From Brachynemurus nebulosus (Eukaryota; Arthropoda; Insecta; Neuroptera; Myrmeleontidae): a stretch of DNA of 64,000 bases. The notes beneath the pieces are model-generated. The model made no database searches and was not told where the DNA came from. It was given only the letters and a program-made list of their open reading frames with translations. Numbering within the stretch: the first letter of the stretch is position 1; every line of letters starts with the position of its first letter. The translations under genes and the position numbers were made by a program. Location: NCBI GenBank assembly GCA_035578155.1, contig JAPWDM010000022.1:496001-560000 (forward strand). Reading direction: 5' to 3'. This document shows positions 14,208-24,742 of this stretch, piece after piece.

Positions 14208-14220
14208 CGCCAGGTTGGCG
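14208..14220 (+). other. 3'-terminal hairpin of R4/Dong-like copies
   Basis: CGCCAGGTTGGCG forms a 5-bp stem about 10 nt before the TAA tail. The same sequence is present in all four copies (11973-11985, 14208-14220 and, inverted, 56522-56534 and 57931-57943). It may be part of the RNA structure recognised by the reverse transcriptase. Confidence 0.55.
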
Positions 14221-14228
14221 TAAAAGTC

Positions 14229-14229
<1 letters not shown>

Positions 14230-14269
<40 letters not shown>

Positions 14270-14284
14270 TAATAATAATAATAA
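14230..14284. repeat. (TAA)n tail of copy B
   Basis: About 55 bp of TAA repeats with one AAC interruption. Confidence 0.9.
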
Positions 14285-14439
14285 AGTAATAAAAAAATAA
14301 TAACAATAATAAAAATTAAATTTATCTATTTAAAATATAAAAATCTTTTATTATTACAAAAAAAAAAAAAATCATCAAAATTAAAAACTATAATTTTTTG
14401 GGTGTTTCCCCTTATGAAAGAATTATTCAGCTAATATTA

Positions 14440-15769
14440 CGCCGGTTCTACACGATGCTGTGAACGTTTCTTCCAACGTTCGATCGAACCTTTGATGCAA
14501 GTAAGTTCGACAGTTGGTGCTGTAAATGTTCCTGCTACACGGTGAATCGAATGTTTGATCCGGTACATATAATGATGTGTTTGTACAAACGTTTATTCAG
14601 TGGACGAGGATGTTATCTGTCTGATGTTATTTCTAATGTTATACACTGATGTTGTCTCTCTTCATAGGAACGAGTTGTGTAGCCGTTGAATCGAACCAAC
14701 GGACATTGTCCTTCAAACGTTGCAAGCATCCCTTTGACTCGGTGCAAGAATACCGACATTGGCTGGAACATGGCCAAATGCGAACGTTCAACGCTCGACA
14801 TTGGACGCTAGTGGGTTCGAACAACGGCTACACGATGCAACGGATTATCAAACGTCCAATGTTGGAAGATGTTCGTAGTAGGAATGGTATGTGAAATCGC
14901 TGACTGCGATTTTATCGCAGATATTAAAAAATCGCATATTGCAGGTTGCGACTGCGACTCAAGTAATGTTGCGACTGCGACTTTTAAAATTGCTATTGCT
15001 AGTTCTGTTCTCTACATCATACAACAACGATATCACTATGAACAGTTATGTCTTGCTTATGTATGTTGCGACTGAGACTTTGTGTCATATTTGTATTTAA
15101 CATAAATTATTTTCTGTCATTTTTCTGTGGACTGTCGTAGGTGTATGAATAGATACTAGGTACATATTAAACCACCCTTCGTTTTGTATATATATTATAC
15201 ATAATATATAACATACATTGTATACCCTCATAAATACCAATATTTTTTTGTTACCAAAACACAGATATATTTGTAAATTTTCTAAATATTTAAGATATAC
15301 CATTTTATTAGTTTTTAATTACCTACCAATTATATTATTGCTTTTTTTATCTAAAATTTTCTAAAAAACATCAGTATCGTTCCTAAATTTCAAGTGTTCG
15401 CATATTACTGTGAAATTCAAAGCAACAATCAATAACTTTTTAAAATAAAAAAATGGATCTTGAAAACTATGTCAAAGAAAAAACTAGTCCAATTTGGAAT
15501 TTCTATTTTATAATTGATAAAGAATATGCCAAATGTAACATATTACATATAATTGAGATATTAACACTAACTACCTATCATAGCATTTTTTTGAAAATCG
15601 CAGTAGCAGTTAGAAATAGCAGTCACAACTAAAAATAGCAGTAGCAACTAAAAATCGCAGTCGCAATTTAAAATCGCAGATATTCTTTAGTCGCAGTTGC
15701 AGTCGCAACTACGATCGCAGAATAGCAGTTTATCTCATCTCTAGTTCGTAGCATCGTGTAGAAACGGCT
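14440..15769. mobile_element. Harbinger-like MITE interrupted by a hAT MITE
   Basis: The ends are [C/A]GCCG[G/T]TTCTACACGATGCT in inverse orientation, and the flanks are TTA (14437-14439 and 15770-15772). The insertion splits the right arm of the large TIR element; joining the flanks matches the uninterrupted left arm near 9060. A 3-bp TTA duplication points to PIF/Harbinger. Internal CGAAC and GTTCG motifs recur. About 465 bp belong to this element; the rest is the nested hAT. Confidence 0.75.
14879..15743. mobile_element. Nested hAT MITE with 8-bp TSD
   Basis: The perfect 8-bp duplication GTTCGTAG flanks it (14871-14878 and 15744-15751). Its ends are TAGGAATGGTAT and, complemented, TAGAGATGAGAT. 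Both subterminal regions are crowded with GCGACTGCGAC-type motifs in opposite orientation, plausible transposase sites. It has no transposase ORF. Confidence 0.85.
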
Positions 15770-16305
15770 TTATTGCTATAAATGATTTGATGTAACAGAA
15801 AAATATAAAAATAAGCATTCACAACTTTGGGTTAGATAAAAAATTGATTTAAAACTGAAAAAAATCGTGAATACGTACATTTAAGAACCCTGTAGTTGGT
15901 TTTTATCCCGTAATATCCGTATTGAGATATGGATACCCATTTGAGATATCTGAACATAAATATGGTCAGGTGTGACTAGTTCTGAAACACCCGGTATAAA
16001 GGATTTCGGAATTTCTCCCTCGCCGCTCGTTAGTTACATCCATGCTTAAGCTGCAGTATTAATTTCAAGTGAATCGGATAGTTTTTTTAAAATTTAAAAA
16101 AATGGAAGCAATACAAAAATTTTGAATTTTTTCCTATTTTTTTGCAATTTTTTGACAGCCCGGTATAAAAAACGAAAACACTCAGGGAAAAATTTGGGTG
16201 GCAATCGATTAATATCCACCAGTAGATTATAATCTTTGAATTTCGTTGAAATCGCTGACATAGAATTTCAAGGTCAGCCTAACTTGATGTGAAATGACTC
16301 ATATA

Positions 16306-16528
16306 TAAATTTTAGTGAATATTATTTTCAGTTTCTAGGGCCCTCAAAACAAATTTCATAATAGCGGACTCAAGTCGTATCATGACAGTGACCGTAATAG
16401 CTCAGTTTTCGGTTCGAAAATTCGGTAAAACGTAGCTTGCTCTCCGTCTTGGGCACAACAGACAATGAAAAAAATGCACTCACATCTAAAAAAAAACTCG
16501 ATAAACTAAGAAAAGGGTACAGTTTGTC
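16306..16528. other. Short spacer, nothing recognised
   Basis: Sequence between the right TIR and the second copy of family X. No feature supported. Confidence 0.4.
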
Positions 16529-16760
16529 AGCCAGACACGTTCCGATGCCCGAATAATACATATTTTTTCTGAAAAAATTAGCTTTTTGCCAAAATTTACC
16601 CAGGTTCAAAACTTTTTGCAAGATTCTTTTACACCATTTGACAGAGGAGAAAAAATCACATAAAAAAAGTTTTTAAACCATTATTAGAATAAACTGGTTT
16701 CCGAGGAAAATTTTATATACGGAAATTCGCTATGTTATGCAGGATGCTGCAGGGGTATTT
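16529..16760 (-). repeat. Dispersed repeat family X, copy 2
   Basis: Inverse copy of 7291-7525 and 34080-34325, with matching GCAGCATCCTGCATAACATAGCG and CCTCGGAAACCAG landmarks. It closes the outer inverted pair of the nested block. Confidence 0.7.
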
Positions 16761-16964
16761 TTTTTATAATTAAGTATCTGTATGTGTAAAGATACATGAG
16801 AGAAAAAATACTCAGGAAAACAAACCATTCCCTTTTTGGAATTTATTTAGTTAAAATTATATCATACTAAGGCTGTTGGGAAAGAAAAAAGAAATAAATA
16901 ATTTTCCCACAAGAACACAAACTCCTAGATAATTTTTTAACTAGAAACAAGTACATAATTATCA
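16761..16964. other. Short AT-rich spacer
   Basis: No gene or repeat recognised. Confidence 0.4.
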
Positions 16965-16973
16965 TAATTAATA

Positions 16974-17697
16974 ACCGGAAAGAAGTTGGCGCCGAAAGTT
17001 GGAAAATCGTTTTGTTTTTTATATGGCTAAATTGCTCCCAAATTGCTCCTTTGGAATCAGTAATTGCTCCACCTGAAACTTAATTATTTAATTAGTTATT
17101 TACAAACAAAAAAACTTTTTTGTTTCACTGTTTCTATTATCAAAATCTTGGCAAATAATGCATTTTTATATAATTACTTTATATCAAAAAATTGTTCCCA
17201 ATTTGCTCCATCTAATTTAAAAGTTAAATATTAGTTTTTCTGGATAATAAATAATAATTAAAATATATTAAAATAAAAAATATTTTGAATTAGGTTATGT
17301 ATTATTAAAACGTATATGCAATCCAACATAATCCAACATACTCTTTAAGCCATTTGCATGTATTTAAGGATAATTGAATTTTGACAAGTTAAATAACATT
17401 ATAAAAAAACAAAATATTTTAATAATTATTCAAAAAAATTAACGTTTGGCTTTTAAATTAAATAGAGCAAATTGGGAGCAATTGATTGACGTAAAGAAAT
17501 TATATAAAAAAATATTATTTTGGGAGATTTTGATAACATAAATAACGGAAAAAAATTTTTTTTCTTTATAAATAACTAATTAAATAATTAAGTTTCAGGT
17601 GAAGCAATTACTGATTTCAAAGGAGCAATTTGGGAGCAATTTAACCATATAGAAAACAAAAAGATTTTTCAACTTTCGGCGCTAATTTCTTTCTGGT
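16974..17697. mobile_element. Palindromic MULE-like element with 9-bp TSD
   Basis: The whole 724-bp element is a single inverted repeat with ~360-bp arms. It begins ACCGGAAAGAAGTTGGCGCC and ends with the complement of ACCAGAAAGAAATTAGCGCC. Perfect 9-bp duplications TAATTAATA flank it (16965-16973 and 17698-17706). Long TIRs with a 9-bp duplication fit the Mutator-like superfamily. TTGCTCCCAA motifs recur in both arms. There is no coding capacity. Confidence 0.8.
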
Positions 17698-17706
17698 TAA
17701 TTAATA

Positions 17707-19085
17707 ACATGTTAACCTATATTATTAAAAAATTTGTAGAAATGCGCATGTGTACACTTTAAAAATATTTTAAAATTATAACAATGAAATTATAAAATAC
17801 AAAATGACATCACCTTTATATGATGTTTTATTTCCAAATGCAGTAGGAATGCAGATACATATAATCAAACAGAACTTTAAAGTTAATTTTTTATATATTT
17901 CCATGGTGTATCCATAATCATTTAAATAACAAATTTCAAATTATTCCATAATTGAACATATTATATTATTATAAAATCAACAACACCACACTTAAAAAAC
18001 AACGTTTGTAACATAATTATTACACTGGTTTTTATTTTTACTTTGTTTGGACATTATGTTTTTTTTTTTGTTAAATAAATTTTTAACAACAATAAAAAGA
18101 AAACATTTTTAATTTATATACAAAAACTTAAATATGTTTATTCTTAAAAGAAATTTATTTCAACAAATACGACAAATACACTACACTGTCGAACTGCCGT
18201 TGTACAGTCATTATCATTACTACAGCGTCTCACATGCTTTCACAAACTGACTGAAAAGATGTAGTTTATAATTTTACCATGTTAGTAGAGTTTTAAACAG
18301 TTATTATTTTAATAAGTGTTTCATGTACATTGTAGATTGTGGGTTGTGTTGGATCCTGTATTATACAAGAAGATTTCTAACATAAAAATTCGTCAAGTGC
18401 ATGTTAAACACATATTAAGTTAGGATTTTGTCCTTCAGTAGTTAAAATTTTTCACAATTCTCGGGCTAAAATATTTATTGTTTTTATTTAATATTAAAAA
18501 ATATTTATTAATTTTTAAAAAAGTTAGAATATGATTATCTAAACCTTTTATTTTCAAGATGATTTGTTAAAAAAAAATTATAATAGTAGTTTTTAAATAA
18601 TAAATAAATTTAAACTTGTAGATAAAGACCAACAATTATTTTGAATTTTCTAAACTGTTTAATTTAACCATGGTATACTTGATGTCATATTACCTTGTAC
18701 AGTTTAAATACCATTTAAATAATATATTCCCTCCAACCACCAGGGTTATAAGATATTCTAGCGTATTCTACGTGCTTTTTATTGCACATACTTCCAAGTT
18801 CATTGCTTAGAAGCCAATGTTAAACCTTATTATGGTTTTATACGATATTCGCTTTTACCAAGCGATGTGGCATCTTATTGTCTTATCTCCACACACGTTT
18901 TGTTTTATTATCGCCTTAAAGTTCATAAAAAATTGTTGTAACTCAAAATACTTAAAGGCTAAATTATAAAATAATAGCAAAAATAATTTAGAAACTAACC
19001 CTTAAAATACTTTAAATATTTGAGCGATGTGGGACTAGCAGTAAATAAGATATTGACATTTAATGAGATGGATTTCCTGGTAGCG
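17707..19085. other. AT-rich intergenic region
   Basis: No ORF with recognisable features. The motif AAAAATTCGTCAAGTGCATGT near 18390 recurs in variant form near 19330 and, inverted, near 34640, marking old dispersed repeats. Confidence 0.4.
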
Positions 19086-19380
19086 CCATGGATACTATTA
19101 CTCCGAATGCAATGAAATTTGTAGGGAACCATCTAAGAACCACCAGACCGCATAATTTCTGACAATTTCATAAAAAATAATTGAATAGTTCAGAAGTTAT
19201 GGCACTTGGTGCAATATAGTATATTAATGGAATACTATGGTAGCAGAGTAGCTACCGTTACTCCGATTTCGATTAAATTCATAAGGGACCACCTAGAAAC
19301 CAAACTGCATAATTTCTGAAAATTTCATTAAAAAAATTCGCCAAGTGTGTGTTCGCCACGTACTAAGTAATGTCGCCTTA
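19086..19380. repeat. Degenerate ~164-bp tandem repeat
   Basis: Two imperfect units each contain TTACTCCGA, ACCA(C)CTA(A)GAAACCA, CGCATAATTTCTGA and AATTTCAT in the same order, starting near 19095 and 19258. Confidence 0.6.
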
Positions 19381-19934
19381 GTGACAGAGATGTCGATTCT
19401 CAAAAAAAATATTTATTTTTGGATCGATTTAAATCGAAATTTAAATAACAATTTTATTGCACATTAAAATTTGGTTGACAATTATACAAATTGCTGAAGT
19501 ATATACATAAATTTTAAAGATATACAACCTACTCATACGAAATAAACCTATAAAAAATTATAATTGCATCTTTAATTTCGAAATGATAATTTTAAAATTT
19601 TTAAATAACAATGTATAATTCACCAAAAATAATATAAATTTGGAAAGAGGAAAAAATTTGCTCCTGGAAATTTATTTAAAGAAAATTATTAATATTACTA
19701 AATCAACCTAAACTAAGATTACATAAAACTTTAGCCGTGGACTCCCCAATCCGAGGTTACCAGGTTTTCTGGAAACTCAACATGATAGCGTTCTAGTCAC
19801 TATCATACTTAAATCATCACTTCATCATCACTTAAACCCTTTTAAGAAGCTCTAAAATTGTTAATAAATAACAATAACTAAGGGCTATTTAAATAAATCT
19901 CCTTGAAGAGTAATATTTCATAAATTATTACCTA
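19381..19934. other. Intergenic, nothing recognised
   Basis: AT-rich sequence without supported features. Confidence 0.4.
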
Positions 19935-20320
19935 TTAATAGATTTGAGCGTTACTTTATGGTATTCTATATTTGTAAATAATAAACAAATATTTGACTTC
20001 GCAAAAATACCACTTTTATTTTGAAACTGTGACAATATTGTTTCGAACCGCCAGTTCATTTTCAAACAGAAGAAATATTACATTCTTTACATGCCTTATA
20101 TACTAATTTTATCTACCTATACTTATTAAGGGGGAGTGGTCGGTGATGTGGAAGTGGAAAGGGTGGGAGTGATAGGAGAATCCAAAAGTCAAGAAAAATA
20201 AGATTACATTACATGTGACAAGAGGCAAACAAACACGTGGCAAAAGATTGAACTTGAAAATGACAAAAAGACAATATTACAGTGAATACAGTTGTAAACA
20301 GAAATTAAAATTTAAATAAG

Positions 20321-21097
20321 TTATAATATTGAAAATAAAGTTGAACTGTAAATATCGGTGTAAGCATTTAAAAGGCGATCGGAGCTATGTTTATTTATTT
20401 CTATTGCTTCTAGGATTGTTAACTTCTGTCCTTTGTTTGCCTCGTGTAACACAGTAATTTCCCGTTCCGGTGTGTGTCCGGTGTCTATTAAGTGCCTCGC
20501 AAAAGCAGAGTCGGATTTCTTATTTCTATATGACCTAAAATGCTCTGCTCTTCGGGTTTCAAAGTTTCTGCCAGTTTGACCGATGTAAAAACCATTACAA
20601 TCTTGGCAGTTTAATTTGTAGATACTCGATTTTTTAAGTTTATCAATTTTTGTTTTATTGTTATATATTAAATTTCCTAGATTAAAGCCTGATTTAAATG
20701 CTATGATATATTTATGTTTGATTTTGCTAGAACTTTTTTTAATTTTATCTGATATTTTACCAAAATATGTTATGGTTTTAAAGTTAGTTTTTGGTTCTGG
20801 TTTAACGGAGGGGTAAATTTCTTTTAAGATTTGTTTAAATTCTTTCTTAGCTATTAATTTATCGATTAGGTTTGAATTATATCCGTTATTGTTCGCTATT
20901 ATTTTAATATTATTTATTTCTTTTTTAAAATTTCCTTCCGACAAAGGTATATTAAACGCGCGATGGATCATTGAATTGTAGGCTGCGACTTTATGTTGAT
21001 ACGGACTTATTGAATCATTTGGAATTGTAATACTTGAATAAGATGGTTTTCTATATATATTGAAATCAAGCTTATTGTTAATTTTGGTTATAGTCAA
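20321..21097 (-). pseudogene. Penelope-like element: RT C-terminal part plus GIY-YIG endonuclease
   Basis: The frame encodes 258 residues. The first half is the end of the RT domain (LDFNIYRKPSYS near residue 10). Then comes a YKLNCQDCNGFYIGQTGR segment near residues 158-175, which holds the CxxC pair and the GFYIG core of a GIY-YIG nuclease, followed by ETRRAEH with the catalytic Arg region and by SAFARHLIDTGH. This nuclease nicks DNA to prime cDNA synthesis. The frame is separated from the RT frame by a frameshift between 21098 and 21160. The endonuclease core itself looks intact. Confidence 0.85.
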
Positions 21098-21137
21098 ATC
21101 TAAAAAGTTTATACTGTTATCTTTTTCTACCTCTAAG

Positions 21138-21659
21138 TCAAATTGAATTTTTGGATCTAATGAATTTAATGACTACAAATTTTTCTAACTGGCGGATCGA
21201 TCCATCGAAGCCTATAATTATGTCATCCACGTATCTATACCAAAATTTTATATGTTGTTTGGTTAGTGTATTATTCATTATTATTTCTTGTAAGTTCGAC
21301 ATATAAATTTCTGCCAACAGAGGGTTCAAAGGTGACCCCATTGAAAGGCCACTTGTCTGTCGGAAGAATTTATTGCCGAACTCAAAGTAATTTTGTTTTA
21401 AAATTGTATTAAAGGTATTTATTAACTCGGATTGTTTTACTGGATTTTTTATCTTATTGTTTATTATTTCGCTAATCAAGTTTAGACACTCCTTGGTAGA
21501 AATATTGGTGAACATACTACGTACGTTCAGGGACGCCAATTTGTACCGACCGGGAAAGGATGTGGTTTTTAACTGATTTACAAGTTGGAAGGAGTTTTTG
21601 ATGCTATGTTTGGAGGTCATATACAAATCAAAAATAATAGCATCAAAAACTCCTTCCAA
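21138..21659 (-). pseudogene. Penelope-like element: reverse transcriptase fragment
   Basis: The frame encodes 173 residues covering RT motifs. LNVRSMFTNIS near residues 44-54 corresponds to motif A, where this family normally has an Asp at the position of the Asn seen here, so catalysis is probably lost. SGLSMGSPLNPLLAEIY near residues 103-120 is the motif B region, and YRYVDDIIIGF near residues 141-151 is motif C with the YVDD box. The start is truncated at an inverted duplication, and the end runs into a frameshift before the endonuclease frame. Confidence 0.85.
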
Positions 21660-21711
21660 CTTGTAAATCAGTTTATAATAATAGCATCAAAAACTCCTTC
21701 CAACTTGTAAA
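21573..21711. repeat. Inverted and repeated 5' end of the Penelope copy
   Basis: A 35-bp segment at 21573-21607 is present as a perfect inverse copy at 21637-21671, and a second near-copy in that same inverse orientation follows at 21681-21711. The 29-bp spacer contains RT coding sequence. The structure looks like a foldback formed during insertion. Confidence 0.85.
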
Positions 21712-21740
21712 CAAATTTTAACAATGTACGAAGGTGAAAA

Positions 21741-22015
21741 TTACACCATCATGGTGTAAGTATTACTCACTCATATGTGTAGTTTTACACATGTACTTAA
21801 AATTACGGTCCAGGTGTGTAATAGATTACGTTTTATTTGTGTATTAACTACACAACAAGATGTAATTTTACACATTCAGTTCGGAATAGTGCGCAGTTAA
21901 ACGTAAAATTACATCATATTAATGTATTTTTAAACCACGCCTGTACACCTGAAAATGTAATTTTACATACTTATATAGTAATGTTTACACCCAGAAAAGT
22001 GTAATATTAATCCAA
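21741..22015. repeat. Cluster of TGTAAAATTACA-type palindromes
   Basis: Six or more related sites occur in 270 bp: a perfect palindrome at 21741-21759 (TTACACCAT arms), ATGTGTA/TACACAT at 21775-21792, TGTAATTTTACA at 21861-21872, GTAAAATTAC at 21903-21912, TGTAATTTTACA near 21956-21967 and GTGTAATATTA near 22000. They lie just upstream of the P-element transposase and could be its subterminal binding sites. Confidence 0.6.
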
Positions 22016-22030
22016 CTGAATCACTCATTC

Positions 22031-22051
22031 TGATTCAGTTCAACTGAATCA
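22031..22051. repeat. Perfect palindrome, 10-bp arms
   Basis: TGATTCAGTT and its complement are separated by one base. Related TTCAACTGAATC and GATTCAATTG sequences surround it (22013-22090). Confidence 0.7.
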
Positions 22052-22209
22052 GTATGAATGATTCAATTGTGCTGAAAAAAATAAACTGATTCAACTTCAT
22101 TGAAAATAACGAATCAAAAAAGATTATTGATGGTTTTTTTACATAAATATTTATAATAATATGAAGTATAGAATAATTTGGAATTATATACAAAAAGATT
22201 CGAGATGTT

Positions 22210-24275
22210 AAATATTAACTCTATATTCTTGAAAATATGAATCTAAAAAATAGTTGTTTACTTAAAAAACAAATTCGCAAATCTAAAAAAATGCCTCTTC
22301 CTCGGGAATATTCACCAGAACTTAAAACCTTTGCTTTGACATTAAATTATTATTCTCCCAAAGCATATAAATATGTTAGAGAATATTTCGATACGTGTTT
22401 GCCACATCCACGTACGCTGTCTAAATGGTATGAAGGTATTGACGGCAAATCTGGTTTTATCGCCGAAGCATTTCAGGCATTAAAATTTAAAGTGGATAAT
22501 TCTCGCTATAAAATTATCTGTAATTTAGTTTTAGACGAGATGGATAGAAAAAATATATCAAATGGGTTGGAAATCGTTATCATGGTTACGTTGATATGGG
22601 TACTGGCTATACGCATGCAGAACCACCAAAATGGGTAAAAGAAGCGTTAGTTTTTCTTTTAGTGTGTATAAATCGTAATTGGAAAATAACTGTAGCATAT
22701 TTTTTGAGCAACGGAACTACGGGTGTTGAAAAAAGCAATTTAATAGTACACTGCTTACAAAAAGTACATGAAGTGGGTATTCAAATTTCGTCCATTACAC
22801 ATGATGGCTACCCAGCTAATTTTTGTATGGGCAGTAATTTAGGTTGCAAATTCAGCGTGTCAGATTTGAAGTCATATTTTGAACACCCAGTTACTAAAAA
22901 AAAAGGTTTCTGTATTTTTCGATCCTTCTCATATGTTTAAATTAATTAGAAATACTTTTGAAAGTACCAAAGTCTTTATTGATAAAGATAGTAGAACAAT
23001 TGACTGGAATTATTTAGAAGAATTACATAAATTACAAGAGGAAGAAAATTTTCATTTAGGAAATAAATTACGTGCGAAACATATTTATTTTAAAAATCAA
23101 AAAATGAAAGTGAAATTAGCTACCCAATTGCTCAGCGAAAGTGTGGCAATTTCTTTGGAATTTTGCAAAAATGAATTAGAACTACCTGAGTTTCAAGATT
23201 GCGAGGGAACCGTTTATTTTATTAAATTAATGAATGACAGCTTCGATATTTTTAACTCGCGAAACATTTGTCAAAGGAATTACGAGAAACCTTTAGGCGA
23301 AATAAATAAAGAATCAGTTTTTCAATTCTTAGAATTAGTAAAAGAATACTTACTTAATCTAAAAACGATAGAAAACGAATATATAATTTTTAAAAAAAGA
23401 AAAACTGGGTTTTTAGGTTTAATAATTTGCATCGAAAGTTTAAAAACATTTTATACTGAAGTTGTTGAAAGCGATAAAATCTTAAAATATATTCCATTTT
23501 ATAAAATTAGTCAAGATCACCTAGAATTATTTTTTGGGAATATACGTTTACATAGAGGAAATAACAATAATCCAACAGCGAGGCAATTTGAAGCGATTTA
23601 CAAAAAAATGTTCGTGCATATACAGTTAAAGGATTCATTTAGTGGGAACTGTATGCCTTTAGAAAATATAAGTATTTTAAATTCAACTGATTCGGTATAT
23701 GAAATTAACATCACCAGTGCAAAATGTAAACTTCTTGAAGATCTTAATGAAGAAACAACAAATGATGATTACATTAATATCCCAGATTTAAGTGACTTTT
23801 CTACACAAATAGTCATATACATCGCTGGATTTATTGCGAGATCATTACAAAAGAAAATAAAATGCGAACAGTGTGCTAATGTGTTGATACAATTACCAGA
23901 GTTCCCGAATTCTTTAATTTCTATTAAAAGTAAAGGTGGATTAATGAATCTTCGAAAGACGTTGTCGAAATATGTACTATATGCGAAAAAATAATTAAAT
24001 TTCATTTACGTGAAAGTGGAGGAAAAATTTTGCGCCCTAAGTTTGACAAAAAATTTATAGCATCTAAATTACTGAAATATTTTTTAAATAAAAAAATATT
24101 CCAGAGCCTAGCAAAACACATGTTTGATCAATTCTTAACAGAAAATCATTTAATCCTACTTACCAAGGCAGTAGCTGAAAAATTTATTGACATCAGAATT
24201 CACCATATGATGAAAAATATCAGTACTACAACGCATATTTTTGTCAGTAATAAAGTACATATATTTTTACTATGA
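22210..24275 (+). pseudogene. P-element (THAP9-like) transposase, frameshifted
   Basis: The transposase-like region lies in four partial frames. 22237-22638 has LPREYSPELKTFALTL and HPRTLSKWYEGIDGK, typical of the segment after the THAP domain in P-element and THAP9 proteins, and ends at a frameshift just after CNLVLDEM, which includes a catalytic-type Asp. 22596-22940 continues with GYTHAEPPKW and SSITHDGYPANF. 22879-23994 has VFFDPSHMFKLIRNTFES and the conserved SQDHLELFFGNIRLHRG and NNNPTARQFEAIYKK blocks. 24030-24275 holds the C-terminal helical part. The shifts fall near 22.55, 22.90 and 23.97 kb. No N-terminal THAP zinc finger is visible upstream, so the 5' part is missing. I did not identify terminal repeats. 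P-type transposases cut and paste DNA using GTP; this copy cannot make the protein. Confidence 0.85.
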
Positions 24276-24480
24276 AAAATTATTTATGTTTCCTAATATA
24301 TCTATTTTATTATAAAACCTAATGTATTCATTTCATTTTAATGCCAGTACAAGTTGTTGTTACCTAATAAAAGTAAAATAAAATTTAATTTTAAAAAACA
24401 TTGTTACGCCACTGATAAACACTGATTATAATATGTTTGTATTAGTGACACTCTCTTCACCCTTGAAAAACATCAATATC
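24276..24480. other. Spacer between P element and virus-like cluster
   Basis: AT-rich sequence with several AATAAAA motifs that could serve polyadenylation. Nothing else recognised. Confidence 0.4.
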
Positions 24481-24730
24481 AGATGCCCACAAACTTAAAT
24501 ATGGCTTGTCCACACTATTCTATTGTCCATGGTTCCAGCATATAATATTTATTCGTTTTCGATTCAAGTTGAACCTGGGTATAAAATAAGCGAATCACCG
24601 ACTACAGTTATTTATATGCCGGTGACCGTGAGACGGATAACATCTCTAGTTTTACGAATTGTGAATCAAGACAGTATGCAAATTTACTGTTATCGTTTCG
24701 CCTTGAAAATTCACTAAATTTGCGTTTGAA
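24481..24730 (+). pseudogene. Virus-like gene fragment (capsid-associated-like C-terminus) with inverted segment
   Basis: The plus-strand frame at 24523-24717 reads IYSFSIQVEPGYKI, then VTVRRITSLVLRIVNQD, which I recognise as the C-terminal part of an ORF that recurs in insect genomes beside a capsid-like gene. The following ~55 bp (about 24672-24728) make no sense on this strand. On the minus strand they read LVNFQGETITVNLH, which is what this family is expected to carry next. The segment therefore appears inverted in place. The upstream part of the gene is not found. The family assignment is from memory of the pattern, not from a search. Confidence 0.5.
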
Positions 24731-24742
24731 GCCAGCGTAAAA

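Larger units (their letters stand above)
12021..14230 (+). mobile_element. R4/Dong-like non-LTR retrotransposon, copy B (longest)
   Basis: About 2.2 kb from a TAA tract to a TAA tail (14231-14284). It contains the end of the RT-thumb region, the zinc finger, the endonuclease domain, an extended C-terminal tail in a shifted frame (13365-14021) and the 3' UTR. TAA-microsatellite flanks at both ends match the known target preference of the Dong lineage in the R4 clade. The 5' half, including the RT palm, is missing. Confidence 0.88.
19935..21672 (-). mobile_element. Penelope-like retroelement, 5'-truncated, broken
   Basis: The element runs on the minus strand from an inverted 5' junction near 21.67 kb to a 3' end at about 19935. 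It encodes part of a reverse transcriptase followed by a GIY-YIG endonuclease, the domain order of Penelope-like elements. The 3' UTR (19935-20320) is nearly the same as the short copy at 62942-63463, which has a visible target duplication and fixes the 3' boundary. Confidence 0.85.
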
